A DNA stretch of 47,077 bases from Oscillatoria sp. (GCA_011390515.1 JAABSJ010000020.1:1-47077), one strand, 5' to 3'. Counted from the stretch's first letter, positions 34,834-43,272 are shown. Translations and numbers: made by a program. Notes: generated by a model from the letters alone, not told the origin.

Positions 34834-35446
34834 TTGAATAGGCAAGATTTTAAAACCATCGCACTCATGCGGCTGAAAAAAGTAGAAGTGCTGCTCAACA
34901 ATCGTCAATACTCTGGCGCGTATTATCTGAGTGGTTATGTTGTGGAATGTGCGTTAAAGGCTTGCATTGCCCGACAAACGCGAAAGTTTGATTTTCCTGA
35001 CAAAAAAACTGTTGTTGGCAGTTACACCCACGACTTGAAACAGCTATAGCAATCCTAAATGATTTGTACCTCACCCGATGTCCCCTCTCCCCCTGAGCTA
35101 AGCCTGTCCTGAGCGAAGCCGAAGCCTGTCCTGAGCTACGTCGAAGGGCCGAAGCCTGTCCTGAGCTACGTCGAAGGGGGTCGAAGGGCTGGGCCGCCGA
35201 CGGTTGGGGGCCGCCATCGTCTTCCACAACTGATTTAGGACTGCTATAGTGAAATTTGCCGGACTTGAAAATGAGCTGAATTCACTTCTACAGACTCCCA
35301 ATTTTACTTCTCGATGGGTAAGGGTGAAAGAGTGGACCGAAGAAAGTCGTTACCAAAAACATAGCAAACCAAAAGCCTTGGAAATGTACAAGGCAATCAC
35401 AGACCCTAATTACGGAGTTTTACAATGGCTACAGCAACATTGGTAA
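34834..35446 (+). pseudogene. HEPN-domain protein gene, split by a MITE
   Basis: The 5' part (34834-35046, TTG start, AGGAGG upstream) encodes a HEPN-like helical domain with LSGYVVECALKACIARQ and YTHDLKQL, then meets a TAG stop within the inserted element. The 3' part (35249-35446) continues directly with VKFAGLENELNSLLQTPNFT. Removing 35047-35248 (element plus one TA) joins CAG CTA to GTG AAA and gives one frame of about 136 residues. HEPN proteins often act as RNases or partners in toxin-antitoxin systems; no clear R-X4-6-H motif is visible in the restored sequence. The stop codon overlaps the next gene by 22 bp, so the two were coupled. Confidence 0.85.
35047..35246. mobile_element. 200-bp TA-flanked MITE inside the HEPN gene
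   Basis: The element begins TAGCAATCCTAAATGATTTGT and ends with a sequence whose reverse complement is TAGCAGTCCTAAATCAGTTG (about 21-bp inverted repeats with 3 mismatches). It is flanked by TA on both sides, which is the hallmark of IS630/Tc1-mariner insertions. The interior holds three copies of GCCTGTCCTGAGC, two of them continuing with TACGTCGAAGGG; this is a widely dispersed REP-like repeat nested in the element. There is no coding capacity, so the transposase must be elsewhere in the genome. Confidence 0.85.
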
Positions 35447-35814
35447 ATCAAGAGATAGAAGAAGGAAAAAGACTCATAGATGTACTGAATGCAGCCGGTC
35501 TATCGGTCGATTCAGCGCTGTGGATCTATTCTTCAGAAAGAGAAACCTGACAGCTTATGCTCACTTCTCCCATCTGTGATCAAAAAGGCGTCCTACACAC
35601 CTATAAGGAAATCATGACAGTATTTCCCCAGGTGGAACCCGAATTAAAAATAGATTGTACTGGGCTGGTAGCTGTCAGCCCTAAGCATGAATTAATTAAA
35701 GCGTTACGTCAGTTGCAACAAGAGGGGAATTTTAACTTATCCGGGAGAAGAATGACTAACAATCTGTTATCTAACCGGATGTGGGTTGATGCTTATATTT
35801 ATCAAATTGCTTGA
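35425..35814 (+). pseudogene. HEPN-partner protein gene with in-frame TGA
   Basis: The frame from ATG 35425 encodes MATATLVNQEIEEGKRLIDV ... SALWIYSSERET, then TGA (35548-35550), and continues in the same frame with QLMLTSPICDQKGVLHTYKEI to 35814. TGG in place of TGA would give an uninterrupted protein of about 129 residues. The start lies 22 bp inside the end of the HEPN gene. I recall similar small proteins next to HEPN genes in other bacteria and archaea, but the family has no assigned function. The downstream piece could restart at ATG 35557. Confidence 0.75.
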
Positions 35815-36241
35815 GCAATCGGGTAGGTTGCTGGAGGGATTCCTAGAACTTGGTACAGTATTAGATAAGCTAGGACAAGAAACCAGGTTTCTTAACCATT
35901 ACTATTGCTAATCACCCACATTTTTGTGAAGAAACCTGGTTTCTAACCTTTGGTACGGTTTCCTGGAGGGCCTCCTAGGGCGATCGCAGAGTCCGGGGAA
36001 GACAAACCCCAGTTCCCTATCTGCAATATTTGGGGAGAGGTTTGTGCAATTTCCCTTGGGCGATTAAAATAGGTAGAGTGCGGATTTTCTCGTGAATCCT
36101 TTACCCGACTGGAGCCTGTGAAGCGGGAAATAGCGGTTAAAAGCACCGTCAAACTTGATCCGCCTCTATGGGCTGATTTTTACTTCAGTTCGGTAACCCG
36201 TAAATACTTGTTAATCTCAGGAGTAACTCGGAGGACTTGTC
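35815..36241. other. Spacer before the RTX gene, with an inverted repeat
   Basis: AGAAACCAGGTTTCTT (35878-35893) and its exact reverse complement (35929-35944) form a 16-bp inverted repeat with a 35-base loop; each arm is also nearly self-palindromic. The rest probably holds the promoter of the RTX gene. No gene is seen. Confidence 0.6.
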
Positions 36242-38632
36242 ATGGCGATCGCATTTCAGGGTGCTTACATTCAAGATTTTAATTCTCTAGCAAACAATGG
36301 GATAAATCATGCATGGACCAATGATTTTACCTTGCCGGGATGGTATCTATTTCGTCAACCAGAACCGGGAAGCGAAGTGTTCACTTATGACGCAAATCAC
36401 GGAGGAAATAATAAAGGGAGTTTTTATAGTTATGGAGTAACCGATGACTCCGATCGCGCTTTAGGAGGACTCGGTTCAGGGGGTGATTATTTTGGTAAGC
36501 CAACAACTGGAACTATAGCCGGATGGATTGCTTTTGCTGCCACCAATACCACAGGTTTACCCATTAATAGTATCACCCTAGATTTTGATGGTGAACAATG
36601 GCGGACTGGGGCAAATATAACGCCGCAAACAATGGTGTTGGAGTATGGATTGGGAGAAACATTTGAGACAGTTCAAACTTGGAATACTCCGGGTGGAAAT
36701 TTTGATTTTACTTCCCCGATTGCTAAAGCAACGGCAGCGTCAGTGAATGGGAATATGCAGGGTTCGCTTGCCAATCTGGGGGGGACAATTCATGATTTAA
36801 CTTGGGAGAATAATCAAACCCTGTGGATTCGGTGGGTAACCCTCAATGATTCTGGACATGACCACGGATTGGCCATTGATAATTTTAGTTTGGCTTGGTA
36901 TAGTGCTATTATTACCGAGTCGGACGGCATCACAAATGTCACGGAAGGAGGGTCAACGGATACCTATACAGTGGTTTTAACCAACCCACCCACTGCGGAA
37001 GTAACGATTACGATTAATCCTGATCATCAAACAACAACCGGGGTTAATTCTGTGATATTCACTACAGAAAATTGGGATAAGCCTCAAACCGTAGAAATTG
37101 CGGCTGTTGATGATAATCTGGTGGAAGGAAATCATACCGAAATGATTACTCATACAGCAATTTCCACAGACCCCAATTATCATGGAATTCAGATTAATTC
37201 CGTCACGGCGAATATCACTGATAATGACAGTGCAAATAATCCTCCGGTGATTGTGAAGGCGATCGCTGATTTAACCGCCACGGTATCTACTCTATTTAAC
37301 TTTACCCTTCCAGCAGATACCTTCAACGACCCCGATGGCAATCCCCTCAGTTATTCTGCCACCTTAGAAGATGGCAGCGATTTACCCCCTTGGTTAATCT
37401 TTGATACTACAACTCGCACTTTCAGCGGAACTCCTCTGGAGAATCGTCTCGGCAGTATCAATATTAAAGTCACCGCATCCGATGGTAGTCTTTCCGTTAG
37501 TGATATTGTTACTTTAGCCGTCAGTGCAGTAACACTAAATCCAGAAGTTGAAGGAGAAGACTCTCCCGAATCGGAAGCGAACAATCCTCCCTCGGAAAAT
37601 CATCCTCCCGAATCGGAAAATCATCCTCCCGAATCGGTAGAAAATTATTTGGAATCGGAAAATCATCCTCCCGAATCGGTAGAAAATTATTTGGAATCGG
37701 AAAATCATCCTCCCGAATCGGTAGAAAATTATTTGGAATCGGAAAATCATCCTCCCGAATCGGTAGAAAATTATTTGGAATCGGAAAATCATCCTCCCGA
37801 ATGGGTAGAAAACAACCTAGAAATAACCGAGATTGGCTTTATTAAATTTCAAGGATTTGGACCCATTGGACCTTCTCATTTCAAAGCACTTCTTGCCAAT
37901 GGGGAAATATCAGAGTCTCCCCTATCCTCCTCAAATTTTAGTCAATTAGAATTCCCAGAGGCAGGAAACTCTCCCTACAATGCCTTAACAGTAAGTTCTG
38001 ATTCAGACTTAATTAAAGCCATTGCAGGAGATGATTTTATCCAAGAATTAGGTGGTAATGACTCTCTCTTTGAGGGAGAGGGTCATGATATTATTCAAGG
38101 TAATCTAGGGGATGATTTCATCAAAGCGGGTAATGGAACTAACTGGATTCATGGTGGAGAAGGACAGGATACTCTCGTCGGAGGAACAGGTGTAGATGTC
38201 CTCTATGGAAACGAGGGAAATGATTTAATTTATGCCGGGTCCGGTGATAATTTTCTCTATGGCAATCAAGGAAATGATACCCTGATGGGTGGGGAGGGGA
38301 ATGATGTGCTGTATGGGGGGAAAGGGGATGATTTATTAATAGGAGGGGATGGAGAAGATTGGTTGTTTGGCGATTTAGGAAATGATATCCTGATGGGTGG
38401 GGAGGGTCCGGACCGCTTTATTATTCGTAAAAGTGCCGGAGTTGATTTGATTGTTGATTTTACCGAAGGAGAGGATTTAATCGGGTTGTCGGAAGGATTA
38501 ACTTTTAATGATTTAACCTTCAATCCAGGAAGCAACGGTCTATTGATTTATACTGGGGATGAGTTACTGGCAATCTTGAATGAAATGGATATTTCTGTGA
38601 TGAATCCAGATAACTTTTTTGAAGTGGGGTAA
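36242..38632 (+). CDS. RTX-type secreted protein with HPPE tandem repeats
   Basis: This 796-residue protein has no Sec signal and is expected to leave by a type I secretion system. Regions: an N-terminal domain of unknown fold seen in cyanobacterial exoproteins (1-222); a Calx-beta-like domain (about 223-330, SDGITNVTEGGSTDTYTV); an Ig/cadherin-like domain (about 335-432, DPDGNPLSYSA ... FSGTPLENRLG); a linker with five 14-residue repeats of the ESENHPPESVENYL type (457-526); a calcium-binding RTX nonapeptide array (about 600-720, GGEGNDVLYGG); and a C-terminal part, FNPGSNGLLIY, with the usual secretion-end character. The five 42-bp DNA repeats are almost identical, so copy number is likely to vary. 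No type I transporter is in view. The next genes converge on it. Confidence 0.9.
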   Translation: MAIAFQGAYIQDFNSLANNGINHAWTNDFTLPGWYLFRQPEPGSEVFTYDANHGGNNKGSFYSYGVTDDSDRALGGLGSGGDYFGKPTTGTIAGWIAFAATNTTGLPINSITLDFDGEQWRTGANITPQTMVLEYGLGETFETVQTWNTPGGNFDFTSPIAKATAASVNGNMQGSLANLGGTIHDLTWENNQTLWIRWVTLNDSGHDHGLAIDNFSLAWYSAIITESDGITNVTEGGSTDTYTVVLTNPPTAEVTITINPDHQTTTGVNSVIFTTENWDKPQTVEIAAVDDNLVEGNHTEMITHTAISTDPNYHGIQINSVTANITDNDSANNPPVIVKAIADLTATVSTLFNFTLPADTFNDPDGNPLSYSATLEDGSDLPPWLIFDTTTRTFSGTPLENRLGSINIKVTASDGSLSVSDIVTLAVSAVTLNPEVEGEDSPESEANNPPSENHPPESENHPPESVENYLESENHPPESVENYLESENHPPESVENYLESENHPPESVENYLESENHPPEWVENNLEITEIGFIKFQGFGPIGPSHFKALLANGEISESPLSSSNFSQLEFPEAGNSPYNALTVSSDSDLIKAIAGDDFIQELGGNDSLFEGEGHDIIQGNLGDDFIKAGNGTNWIHGGEGQDTLVGGTGVDVLYGNEGNDLIYAGSGDNFLYGNQGNDTLMGGEGNDVLYGGKGDDLLIGGDGEDWLFGDLGNDILMGGEGPDRFIIRKSAGVDLIVDFTEGEDLIGLSEGLTFNDLTFNPGSNGLLIYTGDELLAILNEMDISVMNPDNFFEVG
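37610..37819 (+). repeat. 42-bp tandem repeat, five units, coding
   Basis: The units start at 37610, 37652, 37694, 37736 and 37778. The first four are practically identical, and the fifth differs by S-to-W and Y-to-N codons. Because 42 is a multiple of three, copy number changes stay in frame. Confidence 0.95.
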
Positions 38633-38636
38633 TTTA

Positions 38637-38676
38637 TAAAGGAGTGAGAAAATATTTTCTTACTCCTTTATTTTTA
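38637..38676 (+). terminator. Terminator after the RTX gene
   Basis: TAAAGGAGTGAGAAAAT and ATTTTCTTACTCCTTTA form a nearly perfect 17-bp stem, followed by TTTTTACC. It could also act in reverse for the convergent oxygenase operon, since both flanks are A/T-rich. Confidence 0.85.
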
Positions 38677-38900
38677 CCTTTGTATAGAGATGGCAATTTC
38701 TAACTATTTTTATGTTAGTTACACTGATGTTCACGGAGAGACGGATGTTGACGGGAGGGGGTTGGGACTCCTGTAGACTCTGAATTTTCGCGGTTCTAAA
38801 TCCCTTCTAACCGTTTATAAAACATCGATCGCTCGAATTTATCCGACTCGCAGCGCTTATCAGGGGGTGAACCCCCCCGATGGTTGATGCAACTCACTCT

Positions 38901-39809
38901 TTATGATGCCTTTCTAATCCATCCATTTAGGGTAAATCGGCTATCTAGGAAGTTTTTGGAGGGGCAAATAACGGGGCGAACTTCGTGACAACAGCTACTG
39001 ATAAAGAAGACGATGCTGTTGTTGGTTGGGGGAATATCGGTATAGGATTCGGGCATAGAATATAAGTTTTCGGAGAGTTTTAATGTATCGTATATTCGCA
39101 GTTGTCCGCCGGTAAAGGGTTTGGGTTCTCGGTGGAAGTAGTAAATGTAACTGATGATTCGATTGGCGGTTTCGGAGTCTCCATTATCATTATGGGCTTT
39201 ATAATAATGTTGGTGATTATGAGCGGTGATTTGGGCTTCGATTTCGCTAATTTCAAAGGGAGGAAGGCCCAGATAGTCGCGAACTTCGGGCAGCACTTGT
39301 TTGATTCGTTTTTTGATGAGTTCCCCGAAGTCTTTGAAGTAATAAAATATTTTCGATCGCCGATAGTTGGGTTCGTCAATGCCGATTCTACTGTCTTCAA
39401 ATTCTCCCTGATTTTCTATCACATAATTGAGGATTTGTTGGTTTTCGGCTTCACTCAAAAAGTTCTGGATTTTCAGAACTTTGGATTCGATGACAATCGG
39501 TGCAGAAGCTGCCAACTGGGACTGAGTGGGTTCGGTTTCTGGGGCAATTTCCGGCAGGGAAACGGGCGGATCGGTGGCGATCGCCACGATGGAACGACTG
39601 GGAAAGTATAGAGTAGGTCCTCCATCTTCCATCGGAATCTGGAAGAGTTTATTCGGTTGCGATCGCTCAGGGTGAGAACGTAGGGCGATCGCTTCTAGCA
39701 GATCTTGCAACAATGGCGCATCTGATGGCAGGGACAATTCACATTGATGTCCCCCGGCAATCAGTAGCATTACATGGACGGTTTGGGTCTCGGTGAGATT
39801 CGATGTCAT
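38901..39809 (-). CDS. 2OG-Fe(II) oxygenase, prolyl-4-hydroxylase-like, intact site
   Basis: This 302-residue protein has two parts. Residues 1-85 form the shared N-terminal domain (VHVMLLIAGGHQCELSLPSD, FQIPMEDGG, VAIATDPPVS). Residues about 105-300 form a P4H-type double-stranded beta-helix with metal ligands H206 and D208 (in YYKAHNDNG), H275 (SCCHEVRP) and the 2OG-binding R291 (DSRFTLNGW). It should hydroxylate a protein or peptide residue using O2, 2-oxoglutarate and Fe(II). It is the last gene of the four-gene minus-strand operon, 89 bp after its neighbour, and ends convergent with the RTX gene. The substrate is unknown. Confidence 0.88.
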   Translation of the reverse strand: MTSNLTETQTVHVMLLIAGGHQCELSLPSDAPLLQDLLEAIALRSHPERSQPNKLFQIPMEDGGPTLYFPSRSIVAIATDPPVSLPEIAPETEPTQSQLAASAPIVIESKVLKIQNFLSEAENQQILNYVIENQGEFEDSRIGIDEPNYRRSKIFYYFKDFGELIKKRIKQVLPEVRDYLGLPPFEISEIEAQITAHNHQHYYKAHNDNGDSETANRIISYIYYFHREPKPFTGGQLRIYDTLKLSENLYSMPESYTDIPPTNNSIVFFISSCCHEVRPVICPSKNFLDSRFTLNGWIRKAS

Positions 39810-39898
39810 ACGCTGAAGTTTATAGCAATTGGACTTTAAGAGGTGGGGAAAGTGAGCAAAATCTTACCCGGAAATGGTTACCGGGTAGCAATTTCAGG

Positions 39899-40768
39899 TT
39901 AACCCGTTCGCCGCATCCACCCTGTCACCCGGAAGCAGCGATCGCGAAATGCTGGGGAGTTCGGATACACTCGTAGCACTTCATAAGCGTTACTTGTCAA
40001 GAAAAATACAATGCTATTCTGACGCGGTTCTATAGTTTTATAGGATTGTGCGGCACTCACTTGCTGATTCACAATTTGACTATCATAAACTCGCACTTCT
40101 CCCCCAGTAAAAGGTTGGGGCGTTTGATAGAAAAAGTACATGAAATTTAACACCCTTAAGGCAGTTTCGGGACTATTTCCATCAGTAGAAATCCCCTGTC
40201 CCTCAGTGGCATGATTGGGAATCTCCTCTGCTTCCATTTGCGTCAAGGGAAACCCTTCTAATCCCAACTGAATCAGCACATCGGGAAGCATCATTTGCAC
40301 CCGGTGTAACAGCACTTCTCGCGAAAGTGCAAAGGAGTGGGGAGTCGGCAACTGAATCCCACTAGAGGCGGTCTTTTGGGGAAAGATAGTCTCAATCAGT
40401 TCCTGGTACTCTGCCGGTTTTAGAAAATTATCCAGTTGCACAATACTGGATTCAATCAGTTGCTGGGGTTTTTGGGGAGTGGGTTCCGGTTGCCGAGATA
40501 GCGGTTGTAAGTTCAGGGATTGCACCGAGATGGGAGGAACTGTGGCGATCGCCGCGATCGCATCCCGAGGAATGTACAAACAGGAATCATCCTCTTCATT
40601 GGGAATTTTAAACACCTCTTTTCCCCCATTCTTCCCCCGATTGCTTAACGCTTGGAACAACTCCTTTAGCAACGGTTCATCCCGGGTTAAAGACAGTTCA
40701 TATTGATGACCTCCCGTCATCATTACAATCACTTGCACGCGGTTCGAGTCGAGTTCCATAGCTTCCAT
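39899..40768 (-). CDS. 2OG-Fe(II) oxygenase-like pseudoenzyme
   Basis: This 289-residue protein is a paralogue of the downstream gene in both its N-terminal domain (GGHQYELSLTRDEPLL, FKIPNEED, AIATVPPISV) and its oxygenase-like domain. Aligned without gaps at the end, the site residues differ: HxD becomes S194-T-D196, the distal His becomes Y262 (NAYEV) and the 2OG arginine becomes C278 (DRCFRVTGW). Only the Asp survives, so Fe(II) and 2OG binding should be lost. The domain may bind a substrate or an active partner instead. ATG 40768 has AGGAG upstream; a longer frame to 40828 is less likely. It lies between the cupin gene (110 bp) and the active paralogue. Confidence 0.85.
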   Translation of the reverse strand: MEAMELDSNRVQVIVMMTGGHQYELSLTRDEPLLKELFQALSNRGKNGGKEVFKIPNEEDDSCLYIPRDAIAAIATVPPISVQSLNLQPLSRQPEPTPQKPQQLIESSIVQLDNFLKPAEYQELIETIFPQKTASSGIQLPTPHSFALSREVLLHRVQMMLPDVLIQLGLEGFPLTQMEAEEIPNHATEGQGISTDGNSPETALRVLNFMYFFYQTPQPFTGGEVRVYDSQIVNQQVSAAQSYKTIEPRQNSIVFFLTSNAYEVLRVYPNSPAFRDRCFRVTGWMRRTG

Positions 40769-40878
40769 TTTTATCTTTAATCTCCTGTTTAAATTCAAGT
40801 AGGGCTGATGGGAGATTTTAGCCTCCACTCATGATAGTAAAACCCTCGCCGTTGTTTTTATTTCTTGATTAGGCCACT

Positions 40879-42042
40879 TTAGGAATCAAAGTTATTCTCA
40901 AATGCTAAATTCAAGAAAGACACGGAAATAGACACATCCAAAGAGCGCACTTGATGCCACCATCCCACGGGTAGAAATAGCACCTCTCCCGGGCCAACAA
41001 TTAACTCAATGATATCTAACTCCTTGAGTTGAGGATAGCGCTCAAAATTGGGCTTTTCCAAGTCAATATTGCTGAAAAAATTCCCATAAGCGTGCAGTAA
41101 ATGTTTTTGGCTGGGCCCAATTAAGCGCACCCGTTTCCGTCCATAGACTTGACAGAGGAAGGTATTTAAAGGGTCAAAATGCAAAGGCGTAATCGCCCCG
41201 CCCGGTCCAAACCATAACACCATGCGATTGACATCTTTGGTATCGGTTAAATACTCGGGAAACAGTTCGATATCATCTAGCAGTCCTTTCAACCCTTCCC
41301 GGCTAAAGTTGCCATTGTAGGCTCCCATATAGTAATCATTGGTTTCTCCCCCTTGCAGAACCCGATCGACAAATTCACCGAATAGCAGCATTTTTTGATG
41401 CTTATTTCGATACCATTCATACTGCCGATTGGATTCTCGATTAAACTGGGCCCCGACGGTAACGTCACCGTAATGCTCTTTAAAATATTGGGGATTCCAC
41501 AAAGAACGAGCTTTCCAATTATCCATCAAGTCGGTGAAAATCACGGGCTTGTTTCTAATATAAAAGCGTTCTAAAAATTCCGGACCCGAAACATGGGGAA
41601 TTCTTTCTACTTTGCCATAATTGGGAGACAATTTTTCCAGCTTATGGTAAATGTTGAGTTGCCATTCCAGGTGGTAAATCGGATCGTCCGGTTGGATATC
41701 TTCCCAGTTTTCAAGGGGTTTGGGTTCCTCTGGGGTTGCCACGGAAACCGCAGGATCAGTGGCGATCGCCACTAAGGATGGGGCGGGAAAATACAAAGCC
41801 CCTTTTCCCTCTTCAATCGGAATCTGAAACAGTTTACTCTCGCTCTTTTCCGGTTCCGTTGTTAAGGCTTGAAATAGTTCCCCAAGCAATGGTGCATCCG
41901 GCATTAAAGCGATTTCACATTGATGACCCCCGTCTAGCATTAACATCACTTGCACCAGTTGCGAGTCATCTGCCGTGGCGATCGCCGAGTCAACACTGAT
42001 TGGTTCAGCTATCATGGATTCCGGTCCTCTATCAACCTGCAT
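40879..42042 (-). CDS. Cupin_8/JmjC-type oxygenase with the shared N-terminal domain
   Basis: This 387-residue protein carries the same N-terminal domain (about 28-105: LVQVMLMLDGGHQCEIALMP, FQIPIEEGKGALYF, VAIATDPAVS) fused to a JmjC/cupin_8 domain (about 140-385). The Fe(II) ligands are H288 and D290 in PLHFDPLN and H363 in GWWHQV. K/R residues in VYGRKRVRL are placed to bind 2OG. FIH-like members hydroxylate Asn, Asp or other residues in proteins. It has close sequence similarity to the next upstream gene over the whole catalytic domain (about half the residues by eye). The start is at ATG 42042 or ATG 42015; both have ribosome sites. It lies 15 bp after the neighbour gene. Confidence 0.9.
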   Translation of the reverse strand: MQVDRGPESMIAEPISVDSAIATADDSQLVQVMLMLDGGHQCEIALMPDAPLLGELFQALTTEPEKSESKLFQIPIEEGKGALYFPAPSLVAIATDPAVSVATPEEPKPLENWEDIQPDDPIYHLEWQLNIYHKLEKLSPNYGKVERIPHVSGPEFLERFYIRNKPVIFTDLMDNWKARSLWNPQYFKEHYGDVTVGAQFNRESNRQYEWYRNKHQKMLLFGEFVDRVLQGGETNDYYMGAYNGNFSREGLKGLLDDIELFPEYLTDTKDVNRMVLWFGPGGAITPLHFDPLNTFLCQVYGRKRVRLIGPSQKHLLHAYGNFFSNIDLEKPNFERYPQLKELDIIELIVGPGEVLFLPVGWWHQVRSLDVSISVSFLNLAFENNFDS

Positions 42043-42057
42043 TTTCCTATTTACCCC

Positions 42058-43128
42058 CTATATATTGTAATAATTACTAACCCAAAAATTCGTAAAAGAA
42101 ACCGAAATCGAAATATCTAATGCCTCCACATGATGCCACCATCCCACCGGCAAAAATATCACCTCTCCTGGTTCTAAAATCACCTCGATTATTTCCACAT
42201 CCTTAAATCGGGGATATTTCTCGTAATCGGGATTGAGTAAATCTACCTCACTGTAAACCCCCACCTGATTATAAAGCAAAGCTTTTTGGTTGGGAGAAAT
42301 CAGGCGAATCCGCTTTCTGCCATACACTTGCGACAGCAGCACATTGCAGGGGTCGTGATGCAACGGGGTAATTGTCCCTTCCGGACCAAACCAGAAGAAA
42401 ATACAAGCTGTTTGGTTGGAGGGGTCAATATACTCCGGAAAGATTTCCACATCCTTAAGCAGAGGTTTCAACTCAGGACTATCAAAGTTTCCATTAAAAG
42501 GCACCATATAATAATCATTGGTTTTCCCCCCACTGAGGACTAAATCCACATAGTCTCCCATCTTCATTTTTTGGCGGTGCTTTTCTTTTTCTCGCTCAAA
42601 TAAAGGATTGGATTCCCGCTTAAATTGAACTTCGACCTCAACCTCGCCATACTCTTGCTTTAAATACTCTGGATTCCAGCGAGACAATGCCTGCCAAGTT
42701 CCCATGATGCCGGTTAAAATCACCGGGGTATTCTGGGCAAAATAATTCTCGAAAAATTCAGGACCCGACAGAGACTCCACTCGTTGAACCTGATTATAAT
42801 TCGGGTTTAATTTCTCTAGCTGTCGGTAAATATCGAGCTGAATTTCTAGTTTTTGAACCTGGATAGCTTGCGCCGCGATTTGAGCTTCTGCTTGCTGGGT
42901 TTTTTCCTCCAGGATTGCTGAAGCGGCTTGAAAATAGGGATGAGATGAAACAGCTTTGACTTCTGCGATCGCCATCCGAATATCAACCCCCCGTTGCACC
43001 AAAGTGTCCACCAGTTGACCATCGGGAATCTGACGTAATTTATTGGTCACAATCCATCGTTTCCACTCATTTGACAGTCCGGAGTGTGAAGGACTGATGA
43101 GGTTCCCTTGCCAAAGTTCAGTTTGCAT
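42058..43128 (-). CDS. Cupin_8/JmjC-type oxygenase with a helical N-terminus
   Basis: This 356-residue protein is the first gene of the oxygenase operon. The N-terminal 75 residues are helical (NEWKRWIVTNKLRQIPDGQLV ... SHPYFQAA in short form: WKRWIVTNKL, SHPYFQAA), a module I have seen in cyanobacterial cupin-like proteins, then a coiled linker (AQIAAQAIQVQKLEIQLDIY). The JmjC/cupin domain (about 115-355) has ligands H257 and D259 in LHHDPCN and H332 in GWWHHV. It is paralogous to the next gene, but it carries a different N-terminus instead of the shared domain. ATG 43128 follows GGAGAG; the TTG upstream is unlikely to be the start. No promoter is obvious in the 130-bp gap before it. Confidence 0.9.
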   Translation of the reverse strand: MQTELWQGNLISPSHSGLSNEWKRWIVTNKLRQIPDGQLVDTLVQRGVDIRMAIAEVKAVSSHPYFQAASAILEEKTQQAEAQIAAQAIQVQKLEIQLDIYRQLEKLNPNYNQVQRVESLSGPEFFENYFAQNTPVILTGIMGTWQALSRWNPEYLKQEYGEVEVEVQFKRESNPLFEREKEKHRQKMKMGDYVDLVLSGGKTNDYYMVPFNGNFDSPELKPLLKDVEIFPEYIDPSNQTACIFFWFGPEGTITPLHHDPCNVLLSQVYGRKRIRLISPNQKALLYNQVGVYSEVDLLNPDYEKYPRFKDVEIIEVILEPGEVIFLPVGWWHHVEALDISISVSFTNFWVSNYYNI

Positions 43129-43239
43129 AACTCTCTCCAAGTAAATCGTTAGTGTCGGCTAAAAATTGTCAGAGTTTTAATGGAATAAACCCTACATTCT
43201 CTAACTGTTTTAATCGAATTTTACCCATTTTAGCAATCA

Positions 43240-43271
43240 GGATTTGCGGGGGGTAAACCCCCCGCAAATCC
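43240..43271. terminator. Strong hairpin after purH
   Basis: GGATTTGCGGGGGG and CCCCCCGCAAATCC form a perfect 14-bp stem with a TAAA loop, just beyond the purH stop on the minus strand. No T-run follows, so it may act as a structural block or mRNA end protector. Confidence 0.65.
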
Positions 43272-43272
43272 T

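Noticed and set aside
37535..37792. Minus-strand frame with RMIFRFQIIFYRFG repeats
   Set aside because: It is the reverse reading of the 42-bp coding repeats and has no ribosome site.
37610..37819. Regular 42-bp repeats as a CRISPR array
   Set aside because: The units are contiguous with no spacers and lie in frame within the RTX gene.
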